From positions 1-53,479 of the forward strand of contig JBAXGW010000028.1 in the NCBI GenBank assembly GCA_037139195.1: a stretch of 53,479 nucleotides of DNA, given 5' to 3'. Below are positions 16,457 to 25,660 of this stretch, one piece after another. Both the position numbers and the translations under genes were made by a program. Origin of the DNA: JBAXGW01 sp037139195 (lineage in GTDB: Bacteria > Bacteroidota > Bacteroidia > Bacteroidales > JAHJDW01). Below the pieces are notes generated by a model. The model was given only the letters and a program-made list of their open reading frames with translations. It searched no databases and was not told where the DNA came from. Position 1 is the stretch's first letter. The number at the start of each line of letters is the position of its first letter.

Positions 16457-17470
16457 ATGGAAGAAAACAAAATAATAAGCAAAGAGTCGTTAGGTAAACT
16501 CTTTGATAAAATAAAAAGCACAGGTGTTGTAATTCATGCTCCAGTTGGCGAAGATAAAAATGTTGAGTTTAAAGAAGTGGCTAATTTCAAAGAAATTAAT
16601 CACGAGTATATTCAAACAATTCAATCTCCAAAAAGCTTAGTTTTTCCAAAACATGAAACCATGTTTGAGTTTGAAAAAGTAGAAGGAGAAATGAAACTCA
16701 AAGATGTAAATACTGATGAGTTTAAAGAAACTGTACTTTGGGGTGCTCATCCATGCGATGCTGTTGGATTTGGGGCTTTAAATGCAATTTTTACTTGGGA
16801 TTATCAAGATAAATATTTCATCGACAGACTTAAAAAATTAACAGTAATCAGTTTAAGCTGCACAAAAGGTGATAGTTATTGCTTCTGTACTTCTGTTGGA
16901 ATCAATCCTGGTTGCGAAACTGGAAGTGATATTCTTTTAACACCAATTGGAAACGATAAATTTCTAGCTCAAATTCTTACAGAAAAAGGTGAAAAGATTT
17001 ATAAACTAGCTAGCGAATTATTCGAAAATGCAGGCAACGTTAATAAAGAAGAACACTTAGCTAAAATAGAAAAAGCATTTGATTACGAAGAATTAAACAA
17101 AAAGTTAGCTACTAATTTCGACGATAAAGTGTGGGAAGAAATAGCAATGCGTTGTTTAGGTTGCGGAGCATGTGCTTATGTTTGTCCAGCTTGTGCTTGC
17201 TTCGATATTCAAGATGAAGGAACACAGGAAAAAGGAAAACGTGTTCGCTGTTGGGATTCATGTGGCTTAGATATGTTTACTTTACATACTTCTGGTCATA
17301 ATCCTCGCGAAGAGCAATTCCAACGTATGCGTCAGCGCATAATGCACAAGTTCTCATATATGCCAGAGCGTCAAAACGTTTATGGATGTTCCGGTTGCGG
17401 AAGATGTGGAAGAGCTTGCTCAGTAGATATGAACTTATTGGAAAATATTAAAAAAATAATGGAGGCGTAA
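16457..17470 (+). CDS. flxB: FlxB-like 4Fe-4S protein (sulfhydrogenase beta family)
   Basis: 337-aa protein resembling the HydB/sulfhydrogenase beta family. An N-terminal domain with C100, C135, C142, C144 and C153 leads to two [4Fe-4S] motifs, C233-x2-C236-x2-C239-x3-C243 and C311-x2-C314-x2-C317-x3-C321. In HydBG-type pairs it receives electrons from the FAD/NAD(P)-binding subunit, here encoded next (flxA, 5 nt away). The pairing supports an NAD(P)H-dehydrogenase module attached to Hdr. Confidence 0.87.
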   Translation: MEENKIISKESLGKLFDKIKSTGVVIHAPVGEDKNVEFKEVANFKEINHEYIQTIQSPKSLVFPKHETMFEFEKVEGEMKLKDVNTDEFKETVLWGAHPCDAVGFGALNAIFTWDYQDKYFIDRLKKLTVISLSCTKGDSYCFCTSVGINPGCETGSDILLTPIGNDKFLAQILTEKGEKIYKLASELFENAGNVNKEEHLAKIEKAFDYEELNKKLATNFDDKVWEEIAMRCLGCGACAYVCPACACFDIQDEGTQEKGKRVRCWDSCGLDMFTLHTSGHNPREEQFQRMRQRIMHKFSYMPERQNVYGCSGCGRCGRACSVDMNLLENIKKIMEA

Positions 17471-17475
17471 TCACT

Positions 17476-18312
17476 ATGTGTACAAATGTATATTTACCAT
17501 ATTTAATGCGTATTGAAAAGGTTATCGAAGAAGCACCGGAAGTTAGAACATTCCGCTTAAAATTCGTTAATCCTGAAGATCAAGAAAAATTCACATTTAA
17601 AACAGGTCAATTTGGCGAATACTCAGTTATGGGTGAAGGTGAATCTACTTTCTGTATAGCTTCTGCTCCAACAAGAAAAGACTATATTGAATGTACTTTT
17701 AGAAAAGCTGGTAGAGTAACATCTGCATTAGCTAATCTTGAAGAAGGTGACACTTTAGGTTTTAGAGGACCTTACGGTAATATTTTCCCAATTGAAGAGT
17801 GGAAAGGCAAAAACCTTTTATTCATAGCTGGTGGTATTGCTCTTCCTCCAATGCGTTCGGTAATCTGGAACTGCTTAGACTTAAGAGAAAACTTTAAAGA
17901 TGTTTCTATTCTTTATGGTGCTCGTTCGGTGAATGATTTGGTTTACAAACATGAATTGAAAGAATGGGATGAAAGACCTGACGTTAAACTTGTTACAACT
18001 GTCGATCCAGGTGGCGAAACTGCTGATTGGAAAGGTGAAGTAGGCTTTGTTCCTGCTATATTGGAGAAAATGAATCCTTCTGTTGAAAATACAATAGCTA
18101 TTATCTGCGGTCCTCCAGTGATGATAAAATACACAATTCCTGTATTAGAAAAACTTGGATTTAAAGATACTGATATCTTCACAACCTTAGAAAATAGAAT
18201 GAAATGTGGAATAGGTAAATGTGGAAGATGTAATGTAGGTAAAGTATTTGTTTGCAAAGACGGACCTGTATTTACCTATGCAGAGATGAAAAATTTACCT
18301 GCTGAATATTAA
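17476..18312 (+). CDS. flxA: FlxA-like FAD/NAD(P)-binding oxidoreductase
   Basis: 278-aa ferredoxin-NADP reductase-fold protein related to the sulfhydrogenase gamma subunit and PyrK. The FAD-binding barrel (about 5-105) contains FGEYSVMG..STFCIASAP, an NAD(P)-binding domain (about 110-235) contains LLFIAGGIALPP and IICGPPVM, and a C-terminal [2Fe-2S] motif is at C244/C249/C252/C260. It is the likely NADH entry point of the Hdr-Flx complex. GGAGG at 17461-17465 precedes its ATG. It is the last gene of the hdr-flx block, 179 nt before nuoA. Confidence 0.9.
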   Translation: MCTNVYLPYLMRIEKVIEEAPEVRTFRLKFVNPEDQEKFTFKTGQFGEYSVMGEGESTFCIASAPTRKDYIECTFRKAGRVTSALANLEEGDTLGFRGPYGNIFPIEEWKGKNLLFIAGGIALPPMRSVIWNCLDLRENFKDVSILYGARSVNDLVYKHELKEWDERPDVKLVTTVDPGGETADWKGEVGFVPAILEKMNPSVENTIAIICGPPVMIKYTIPVLEKLGFKDTDIFTTLENRMKCGIGKCGRCNVGKVFVCKDGPVFTYAEMKNLPAEY

Positions 18313-18354
18313 ATTTTTTTTTTTTTTATTTAAGCAGCATTTAAACATCTAATA

Positions 18355-18380
18355 ATCTTTATTTTACTTTAAATAAAGAT
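18355..18380. other. Perfect 10-bp hairpin between flxA and nuoA
   Basis: ATCTTTATTT pairs perfectly with AAATAAAGAT around a 6-nt loop. It is AT-only apart from one G-C pair and has no T tract after it, so it is a weak terminator at best. It may be a processing or stability element that separates hdr-flx from nuo mRNA levels. A weak promoter-like TTTG at 18425-18428 lies downstream, without a good -7 box. Confidence 0.4.
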
Positions 18381-18491
18381 ACTGCATTTAGGAAAATTAA
18401 GGAATATTTGATTAGGAATATTTTTTTGACATCAAAATTCTTTGCATATTTAAACACTTAAAAAACTAAAATTAATTAAAAAACACTGATA

Positions 18492-18842
18492 ATGAAGCCA
18501 GAACAATTAATTGTATTTTTTATCGTTGGTCTTGTTCTAGTGGGAGGCGCAATATTATTTTCATATTGGCTTTCACCAACATCAACAAACGGACAAAAAG
18601 CTGAAGCTTATGAATGTGGTATTCCAACAACTGGAATTACATGGTTGCAATTTAATGTTGGATACTATTTATTTGCAATTCTATTTTTAATTTTTGATGT
18701 AGAAACTGTATTTGTATTTCCATGGGCTGTGGTTATGAATACCTTGGGATGGTCTGCATTTGTTGAAATAGTAATTTTCTTTTTTATTTTAGTTCTAGGT
18801 TTAGCTTATGCTTGGAAAAAAGACGCGTTAATATGGGAATAA
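18492..18842 (+). CDS. nuoA: NADH-quinone oxidoreductase subunit A
   Basis: 116-aa membrane subunit of complex I with three hydrophobic helices (about 5-28, 52-77, 85-110). The conserved loop KAEAYECGIP contains the invariant cysteine near the quinone site, and FLIFDVETVFVFPWA is the family signature. It opens an eleven-gene nuo block. The last 10 nt overlap nuoB. Confidence 0.95.
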   Translation: MKPEQLIVFFIVGLVLVGGAILFSYWLSPTSTNGQKAEAYECGIPTTGITWLQFNVGYYLFAILFLIFDVETVFVFPWAVVMNTLGWSAFVEIVIFFFILVLGLAYAWKKDALIWE

Positions 18843-19396
18843 AAATTAAATCAATGAAGTATGAAGACTTCAAGGATAATGAATCTCTTGAGCTCTTCCA
18901 AAAAAGTGGAGAAGGAAATTTTCTTTTAACTACACTTGATGACCTGATTAATTGGGGTCGTTCAAACTCTGTTTGGCCACTTACATTTGCAACAAGTTGT
19001 TGCGGTATTGAAATGATGGCAGCAGGTGCAGCTCGTCATGATTTTGCACGCTTTGGTATAGAAGTGTACCGTGCTAGCCCTCGCCAAGCTGATGTTATAG
19101 TTGTTGCAGGCACCATTACTAACAAAATGGCTCCTGTATTAAAAAGACTTTATGATCAAATGTCTGAACCAAAATATGTTATTGCAATGGGTGCATGTGC
19201 AATTTCTGGTGGTCCTTTTTATTATAATTCTTACCATGTTATTAAAGGCGTAGAACATGTAATACCTGTAGACGTTTATATACCTGGTTGTCCTCCTCGT
19301 CCTGAGGCATTGCTTTATGGCGTGATGCAATTACAAAGGAAAATTAAAGCAGAACCTTTTTTAAGAGCTAAATACAAGAAAAAAGAAGTAAAATAG
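18833..19396 (+). CDS. nuoB: NADH-quinone oxidoreductase subunit B
   Basis: 187-aa complex I subunit carrying cluster N2, the electron donor to quinone. Motifs: FATSCCGIEMMA with the tandem cysteines, MGACAISGGPF and PVDVYIPGCPPRPEALLYG. The ATG at 18833 is preferred over an in-frame start 21 nt upstream that lies deeper in nuoA; ATG 18854 is also possible. All four N2 cysteines are present. Confidence 0.95.
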   Translation: MGIKIKSMKYEDFKDNESLELFQKSGEGNFLLTTLDDLINWGRSNSVWPLTFATSCCGIEMMAAGAARHDFARFGIEVYRASPRQADVIVVAGTITNKMAPVLKRLYDQMSEPKYVIAMGACAISGGPFYYNSYHVIKGVEHVIPVDVYIPGCPPRPEALLYGVMQLQRKIKAEPFLRAKYKKKEVK

Positions 19397-19454
19397 GTAA
19401 ATACGGTAAACGGTGCAAGGAAAGGTAAAGTTATGAAATATTGATTTTATCATT

Positions 19455-19497
<43 letters not shown>

Positions 19498-19500
19498 AAA

Positions 19501-19962
19501 ATGACAAACGAAGCTTTAAAACAAACCATACTCGAAATATTACCTCAGGCTGAATTTATTGAAAATTCTGAATATCTGACAATAAAAGTATCTCCAGTAA
19601 AGTTGCGAAGTATAGCAACTACTTTAAGAGATAAAGAAGAAACTTTTTTTGACTTCCTTTTTTGTTTAACTGGAGTAGATTTTCCTGATAAAACGTTAGG
19701 AGTAGTGTATCATCTAACGTCAACTAAGCACAATCATACAATTGTTCTTAGAACCTCTACTAGTAATAGAGAAAATGCTGAAATTCCTACTGTTTCTGAT
19801 ATTTGGAGAGCAGCAGAGTTTCACGAACGCGAAGTTTATGATTTAATGGGTATAAAATTCACAAATCATCCTGATATGCGTAGAATTTTCCTTGAAGAAA
19901 GTTGGGTAGGTCACCCTTTACGCAAAGATTACGTTGATGAAATTAACATAGTAGAAAGATAA
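19501..19962 (+). CDS. nuoC: NADH-quinone oxidoreductase subunit C
   Basis: 153-aa peripheral complex I subunit. The C-terminal signature EREVYDLMGIKFTNHPDMRRIF followed by GHPLRKDY is diagnostic. A start 60 nt upstream (19441) would translate the heptamer repeat and is rejected. NuoC and NuoD are separate proteins here, unlike the fused NuoCD of Bacteroides and enterobacteria. Confidence 0.94.
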   Translation: MTNEALKQTILEILPQAEFIENSEYLTIKVSPVKLRSIATTLRDKEETFFDFLFCLTGVDFPDKTLGVVYHLTSTKHNHTIVLRTSTSNRENAEIPTVSDIWRAAEFHEREVYDLMGIKFTNHPDMRRIFLEESWVGHPLRKDYVDEINIVER

Positions 19963-19966
19963 TCCT

Positions 19967-21076
19967 ATGGAAAAAGAATTACATGAAAATCAAGAATACA
20001 TCATCAACATGGGGCCTCAGCACCCATCAACACATGGTGTTTTAAGATTAGTGCTATCATTACAAGGTGAAACAATTAAATGGGTTCAGCCTCATTGTGG
20101 TTATATCCACCGTGGAATTGAAAAAATGTGTGAAAAACTCACTTATCCACAAGTTGTTCACCTAACAGACAGAATGGATTACCTTTCTGCACACATGAAT
20201 AACGCTGCTGTTTGTTTAGCTGTTGAAAAAGCTTTGCAAATTGAAGTTTCTGATAGGGTAAAATATATCAGAACTATAATGGATGAACTTGCTAGAATTG
20301 CATCGCATCAATTATGGTGGTGTTCTTTTGGTATGGACTTAGGTGGTTTAACTTGTTTCTTTTATGGCTTGCGTGATAGAGAGAAAATATTAGATATTTT
20401 TGAAGAAACTACTGGATCTAGACTTATACAAAGTTATTATACGCCTGGTGGATTGATGAAAGACCTTCATTCAAATTTTCAAACAGACGTTAAAGCTTTT
20501 ATTAAATATTTCAGAAAAATAATACCTGAATACGATCAGCTTCTTACAGGTAATGTTATTATGAGAGAAAGAACTAGAGGTATTGGTACAATTTCTAAAG
20601 AAAAGGCAATTTCTTATGGCGTAACAGGTCCTTCAGGAAGAGGTTCAAACTTTGCTTGTGATGTTCGTAAATCGACTCCTTACCATTTATATGACAAAGT
20701 TAATTTCAATCAAGTTTTAAGAACTGAAGGCGATTCACTTGCACGATATGAAGTTAGAATGGACGAAATGCGCGAATCGATGAATATTATTGAGCAGTTG
20801 ATTGATAATATTCCAGAAGGAAATTTTACTGAAAAAATGAAACCGATTATCAAATTGCCAGAGGGCGAATATTATCAAAGAGTTGAAGCTGCAAGAGGTG
20901 AATTTGGTGTTTATATTATGAGTGATGGCAATAAAAATCCTTATAGAATGAAATATCGTTCGCCAAACTTCTGTAACCTTTCAGCTTTAAATGAATTGGC
21001 TGCTGGTCAGAAAATAGCAGATATTGTTGCTATTGGAGGTTCATTGGATTATGTAATTCCTGATATGGATCGGTAG
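19967..21076 (+). CDS. nuoD: NADH-quinone oxidoreductase subunit D
   Basis: 369-aa subunit with the NiFe-hydrogenase large-subunit fold that forms the quinone-binding pocket with NuoB. Signatures: NMGPQHPSTHGVLRLVL with the quinone-site histidines near the start, RGIEKMCE, GVTGPSGRGSNF..DVRK and the C-terminal IGGSLDYVIPDMDR. Hydrogenase-type cysteines are absent, as expected for NuoD. A 142-nt spacer then precedes nuoH. Confidence 0.95.
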   Translation: MEKELHENQEYIINMGPQHPSTHGVLRLVLSLQGETIKWVQPHCGYIHRGIEKMCEKLTYPQVVHLTDRMDYLSAHMNNAAVCLAVEKALQIEVSDRVKYIRTIMDELARIASHQLWWCSFGMDLGGLTCFFYGLRDREKILDIFEETTGSRLIQSYYTPGGLMKDLHSNFQTDVKAFIKYFRKIIPEYDQLLTGNVIMRERTRGIGTISKEKAISYGVTGPSGRGSNFACDVRKSTPYHLYDKVNFNQVLRTEGDSLARYEVRMDEMRESMNIIEQLIDNIPEGNFTEKMKPIIKLPEGEYYQRVEAARGEFGVYIMSDGNKNPYRMKYRSPNFCNLSALNELAAGQKIADIVAIGGSLDYVIPDMDR

Positions 21077-21218
21077 ATATTTTTTTGCGTTCACCTTTTT
21101 TTGATTGCGTTTGGTTATAATAACTTTACAAATGAAAAGATTGAGCAAAAATCAAATATCAAAATAAAATTAAAAAACAGAGTTTATTTAAAAAACTCTT
21201 CAATATAATATAAAAATT

Positions 21219-22349
21219 ATGAAATATTCATTTGACAAATTAATAGAAACATTCTTTCAATGGACTCACACTACATTGTTGGATTTGATGAATCCATTTT
21301 GGACAACATGCGTTGAAATGGTCCTTATCGGAGTTGCATTTTTAGCATTCTATGCTGTTGTTGGTTTGTACTTAGTTTTAGCAGAACGCAAAGTATGTGC
21401 TTTCATGCAAAATCGTGTTGGTCCTAATCGTGTAGGTATTTATGGCTGTATTCAAACCATTGCCGATTTAATTAAATTATTATTTAAAGAGCTTATACAT
21501 ATTAAGAGTGCAGATCAACTTTTATTTAATCTTGCTCCTTTTATAGTTATTATAGCTTCGTTTTTAGCTATTGCTGCAATTCCATTTTCTCAAGCACTAC
21601 ATGCAATTGATTTTAATATTGGTGTTTTATATGTGGTTGCAGTTTCGTCGTTAGGCGTAATTGGTATTTTACTTGCAGGCTGGTCAAGTAACAACAAATA
21701 CTCTCTTATTGGAGCAATGCGTAGTGGGGCTCAGATAGTTAGTTATGAGTTGTCAGTTAGTTTAGCTTTAATAACTATTGTTGTTTTAGCAAGTAGCGTT
21801 GACTTAGGTGCCGGTGTTGCAGGTAATTTAGAAAACATGAAATTGTCAACTATCGTTTTAAAACAAGAACGCTTATGGTTTATTTTTAGTGGTCACATTC
21901 CTGCAATCATTGCTTTTGTAATCTTCTTAATTGCAGGAACAGCAGAAACAAACCGCGGACCTTTTGATTTAGCCGAAGCAGAATCTGAATTAACTGCTGG
22001 TTTCCACACAGAATACTCAGGTATTAAATTTGCATTTTTCTTTTTAGCTGAATATATGAATATGTTCATCGTTGCTTCAATTGCTACTACAGTGTTTTTA
22101 GGTGGTTGGATGCCTTTCCACATCCCTGGATTAGATGGCTTTAACGATATAATGAATTATATTCCTACATTCTTCTGGTATTTTGGAAAAACAGCAATGG
22201 TTATTTTTATAATGATGTGGTTCAAATGGACTTTCCCTCGTTTGAGAATTGACCAATTACTAAGATTAGAGTGGAAATATCTTTTGCCAATAAATTTAGT
22301 AAACTTATTACTTATGGCTTTTTTAGTATTAAAAGGCTGGTTACTATAA
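21219..22349 (+). CDS. nuoH: NADH-quinone oxidoreductase subunit H
   Basis: 376-aa multi-helix membrane subunit that joins the quinone chamber to the proton pumps. Diagnostic segments are LAERKVCAFMQNRVGPNRVG, NRGPFDLAEAESELTAGFHTEYSG (key glutamates) and the C-terminal RLRIDQLLRLEWKYLLPINL. The 142-nt gap before it has no good promoter; a TTTG with an imperfect TAACTTTA is the best candidate. Confidence 0.95.
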   Translation: MKYSFDKLIETFFQWTHTTLLDLMNPFWTTCVEMVLIGVAFLAFYAVVGLYLVLAERKVCAFMQNRVGPNRVGIYGCIQTIADLIKLLFKELIHIKSADQLLFNLAPFIVIIASFLAIAAIPFSQALHAIDFNIGVLYVVAVSSLGVIGILLAGWSSNNKYSLIGAMRSGAQIVSYELSVSLALITIVVLASSVDLGAGVAGNLENMKLSTIVLKQERLWFIFSGHIPAIIAFVIFLIAGTAETNRGPFDLAEAESELTAGFHTEYSGIKFAFFFLAEYMNMFIVASIATTVFLGGWMPFHIPGLDGFNDIMNYIPTFFWYFGKTAMVIFIMMWFKWTFPRLRIDQLLRLEWKYLLPINLVNLLLMAFLVLKGWLL

Positions 22350-22377
22350 ATCGAATCCCTATAAACAAAAATATAAA

Positions 22378-22857
22378 ATGAAAGAACTAATAAATTATTT
22401 TTCAGGATTATTTAAGGGAATTAAGTCTTTGCTTACAGGGATGACAGTTACTGGGTCGTATTTTTTTCGCCCATGGACTATCGTTACTCAGCAATATCCC
22501 GAAAATCGCAAAAAGTTGATTATTCCAGAACGCTCTAAAGGCAATTTAATTATGCCTCACAATTCTCAAAACCAACACCGTTGTACTGGTTGTGGAATAT
22601 GTGAATTGAATTGTCCTAATGGAACAATAGAAGTAATAGCTAAAAACGAAATTAATGCAGAAGGCAAAAAACGCAAAGTTTTAGATCAATATGTTTATAA
22701 AATGGGAATGTGCTCGTTTTGTGGATTATGCATAAAAGTTTGTCCTTCAAACGCATTAACTTTTTCTCCAGAGTTTGAACATGCTGTTTTTAGCAGAGCC
22801 AAACTTAATAAAATACTAAATAACGAAGGTTCCACTTTAACTAAAGATGTAGAATAA
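22378..22857 (+). CDS. nuoI: NADH-quinone oxidoreductase subunit I
   Basis: 159-aa ferredoxin-like subunit with two [4Fe-4S] motifs, C69/C72/C75/C79 and C112/C115/C118/C122. It binds clusters N6a and N6b, which in a NuoEFG-less complex form the most exposed electron entry point. The stop overlaps the nuoJ start codon (TAATG). Confidence 0.95.
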   Translation: MKELINYFSGLFKGIKSLLTGMTVTGSYFFRPWTIVTQQYPENRKKLIIPERSKGNLIMPHNSQNQHRCTGCGICELNCPNGTIEVIAKNEINAEGKKRKVLDQYVYKMGMCSFCGLCIKVCPSNALTFSPEFEHAVFSRAKLNKILNNEGSTLTKDVE

Positions 22858-23381
22858 TGGAAATAACAGCTAACCAAATTATGTTTATTATCTTCGCATT
22901 TGTAATAGTTTTAGGATCTATCCTTACTGTTACAACACGAAGAATATTAAGAGCCGCAACTTTTCTCTTATGTGTACTTATTTCTACCGCTGGTCTTTAT
23001 TTTATGCTTAATTTTCAGTTCCTTGCAGCTGTTCAATTAACATTATATGCTGGTGGTATTGTAGTTTTAATCATCTTCTCAATTTTACTAACGAGTCATA
23101 TTAGTCAAAAATTTGAAGTTGTTTCTTGGAAAAAAACTATTCTTCCTTCAATTGCAGCTACTTGTGGTTTTATTCTAACTTCAATTACTATCATTAATTA
23201 CAAATTTCCAACAGAATCACTACCAATTCCAAGAGAAGCTTCAATAAGCAATATTGGTTTAGATCTAATGAATTATGGTAGAGATGGATATGCATTGCCA
23301 TTCGAGGTAATCAGTGTATTATTACTTGGTGCAATGATTGGAGCTATTGTAATTGCAAAAAAACAACCTAAGAAAAATTAA
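22857..23381 (+). CDS. nuoJ: NADH-quinone oxidoreductase subunit J
   Basis: 174-aa membrane subunit with five hydrophobic helices. Family signatures are RRILRAATFLLCVLIS, QLTLYAGGIVVLIIF and the final helix before a basic tail. It starts on the ATG overlapping the nuoI stop, indicating coupled translation. Confidence 0.94.
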   Translation: MEITANQIMFIIFAFVIVLGSILTVTTRRILRAATFLLCVLISTAGLYFMLNFQFLAAVQLTLYAGGIVVLIIFSILLTSHISQKFEVVSWKKTILPSIAATCGFILTSITIINYKFPTESLPIPREASISNIGLDLMNYGRDGYALPFEVISVLLLGAMIGAIVIAKKQPKKN

Positions 23382-23386
23382 GCGCT

Positions 23387-23704
23387 ATGAATACAGAAAT
23401 ACCTATTAATTATTTTCTGATTGTATCTACATTTATGTTCTTTGCGGGAGTTTATGGTTTCCTTACTCGCAAAAACATGATTACAATCCTAATGTCTGTT
23501 GAATTAATATTAAACTCAGTTAACATCAATTTTCTGATATTCAACAAATACCTATACCCAAATCAATTAGAGGGACACTTCTTCGCATTGTTTATTATTG
23601 CTGTTGCCGCTGCAGAAGCTGCTGTTGCAATTGCTCTAATTATTAATATATACCGTCGTTTCCAAACAATCAATGTGGACGATGTACAAGAAATGAAATA
23701 TTAA
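23387..23704 (+). CDS. nuoK: NADH-quinone oxidoreductase subunit K
   Basis: 105-aa Mrp-like subunit with three helices. It contains the two proton-path glutamates in ILMSVELILNSVNIN and AAAEAAVAIALIINIYR. Length matches the family, and it is 5 nt after nuoJ. Confidence 0.95.
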   Translation: MNTEIPINYFLIVSTFMFFAGVYGFLTRKNMITILMSVELILNSVNINFLIFNKYLYPNQLEGHFFALFIIAVAAAEAAVAIALIINIYRRFQTINVDDVQEMKY

Positions 23705-23721
23705 TTTATAAAATATTGTTT

Positions 23722-25650
23722 ATGAACTTAGTAAACTATAATTATACCATATTTATTCTGCTTATTCCAATAGCAATGTTTTTGTTTATTGGTATGACAG
23801 GACATAAAATGAAACCAATTGTTTCTGGTATTTTGGGAACTTTAGGATTAGGTACATCATTTGTGCTTTCACTTATGACTGCATTTAATTATTTTACTCA
23901 TCCAGCTGTAAGTGGTGCTTTTGAAAAAATAGTTGCTTACAATGCTGTATGGTTGAATTTAACAGATTTTTTACATATAGATATTGGAATATTATTAGAT
24001 CCAATATCTGTTATGATGTTAGTTGTTATTACAACGGTATCTTTCATGGTGCATATCTTTAGTATAGGATATATGAAAGGTGAAAGAGGATTTCATCGTT
24101 TTTTCTCATTCCTATCATTATTTAGCTTTTCGATGTTAGGTTTAGTTGTTGCTACTAATATTTTCCAAATGTATATTTTTTGGGAATTAGTAGGTGTGTC
24201 ATCATTTTTATTAATTAGTTTCTATTACGAAAAACCTTCTGCAGTTGCTGCTAGTAAAAAAGCATTCATCGTAACACGTTTTGCTGATTTAGGTTTCTTG
24301 ATAGGTATATTATTACTTTCTTATACAACAAAAACTTTTGATTTCTTAACACTTACTGATCCAATTGCAATTAATGCAATGCATCCAGTTGGAGGTGTTT
24401 TTATGGGTGTTTCAATTATCACTTGGGCATTGTTGCTAATTTTCATGGGTGGTATGGGTAAATCAGCAATGTTCCCTCTTCACATTTGGTTGCCAGATGC
24501 AATGGAAGGTCCAACACCAGTTTCTGCACTTATCCATGCGGCTACTATGGTTGTTGCCGGTGTATATTTAGTTGCTCGTTTATTCCCTCTTTTTTCAATA
24601 GTAGCACCAAATGGTTTAGAAGTTGTGGCATGGGTAGGGGCTTTTACATCCTTGTTTGCCGCAGTAATTGCTTGTACACAAACCGATATTAAGCGTGTAC
24701 TTGCTTTCTCAACTATGTCGCAAATAGGTTATATGATGTTGGCTCTTGGAGTTGCAAAATATGGCGAAGGAGAAGAAGGTTTAGGTTATATGGCTTCTAT
24801 GTTCCATTTGTTTACACATGCATTCTTTAAAGCATTATTGTTCTTAGGTGCTGGTTCTATAATTCATGCTGTACACAGCAATGATATGAGAGATATGGGT
24901 GGTTTAAGAAAATATATGCCTATTACGTTTATTACATTTGCAATTGGTTGGTTAGCAATCTGTGGATTCCCTGGTTTATCTGGATTCTGGAGTAAAGATG
25001 AAATTTTAGTTGCTGCATATCTTAACAATAAACCAATTTTCTACATTGCAGTTTTAGTTGCTGGTTTAACAGCATTTTATATGTCAAGATTGTTTTTCTC
25101 CGTATTCTTTGGCAAAAAACAACATTACCATCATGATCCACACGAATCGCCAGCAATTATGTCATTTCCTTTGATGTTTTTAGCTGTTCTTGCTGCTGTT
25201 GCTGGTTTTGTGCCATTTAGCAAGCTTGTTACTGCTGATGGTCTTCCTTTTCATGCTGAGTTTCATTGGAATATAGCAGTACCAGTTACTTTGTTAGCTT
25301 TTTTAGGTATGACCATTGCTTTTATCATGTATTATAAAGAATCTGAATTGCCTGATAAAATGGCTAACAGGTTGAGATTGTTATACAAAGGTGCGTTGAA
25401 TAAATTCTATTTTGATGAAATTTACCTTTTCATAACTAAAAAAATAATATTCGCTTTAATATCTACACCTATTGCATGGTTTGATAGACATGTTGTTGAT
25501 GCTACAATGGATGGTTTTGCAACAATCACAAACTTTGCATCAGCAAAAATTAAAGGCTTGCAATCAGGTCAGGTACAACAATATGGCTTAGTTTATATTT
25601 CAGGAGTTGTTGTATTTGTATTAGTTTTCATTTATTTATTATCATTCTAA
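23722..25650 (+). CDS. nuoL: NADH-quinone oxidoreductase subunit L
   Basis: 642-aa antiporter-like proton-pumping subunit. The ATG at 23722 is preferred over a TTG 6 nt upstream. It has about 14-16 helices, with core segments MYIFWELVGVSSFLLI (pump glutamate), GKSAMFPLHIWLPDAMEGPTP in the helix-5 region, LIHAATMVVAGVYLV, and HLFTHAFFKALLFLGAGS. The long C-terminal helical arm is present, ending in a final hydrophobic helix. Confidence 0.95.
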   Translation: MNLVNYNYTIFILLIPIAMFLFIGMTGHKMKPIVSGILGTLGLGTSFVLSLMTAFNYFTHPAVSGAFEKIVAYNAVWLNLTDFLHIDIGILLDPISVMMLVVITTVSFMVHIFSIGYMKGERGFHRFFSFLSLFSFSMLGLVVATNIFQMYIFWELVGVSSFLLISFYYEKPSAVAASKKAFIVTRFADLGFLIGILLLSYTTKTFDFLTLTDPIAINAMHPVGGVFMGVSIITWALLLIFMGGMGKSAMFPLHIWLPDAMEGPTPVSALIHAATMVVAGVYLVARLFPLFSIVAPNGLEVVAWVGAFTSLFAAVIACTQTDIKRVLAFSTMSQIGYMMLALGVAKYGEGEEGLGYMASMFHLFTHAFFKALLFLGAGSIIHAVHSNDMRDMGGLRKYMPITFITFAIGWLAICGFPGLSGFWSKDEILVAAYLNNKPIFYIAVLVAGLTAFYMSRLFFSVFFGKKQHYHHDPHESPAIMSFPLMFLAVLAAVAGFVPFSKLVTADGLPFHAEFHWNIAVPVTLLAFLGMTIAFIMYYKESELPDKMANRLRLLYKGALNKFYFDEIYLFITKKIIFALISTPIAWFDRHVVDATMDGFATITNFASAKIKGLQSGQVQQYGLVYISGVVVFVLVFIYLLSF

Positions 25651-25660
25651 AAATTAAGTC

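Noticed and set aside
11728..18312. Methanogen-type H2/F420-dependent heterodisulfide reductase
   Set aside because: No NiFe hydrogenase (MvhA/G) or F420 enzyme is encoded; FlxA-type NAD(P)/FAD and HydB-type subunits indicate NADH as the electron partner.
21077..21218. Internal promoter before nuoH
   Set aside because: The only candidate has a 17-nt spacer and a mismatch in the -7 box (TAACTTTA), so it is too weak to call.
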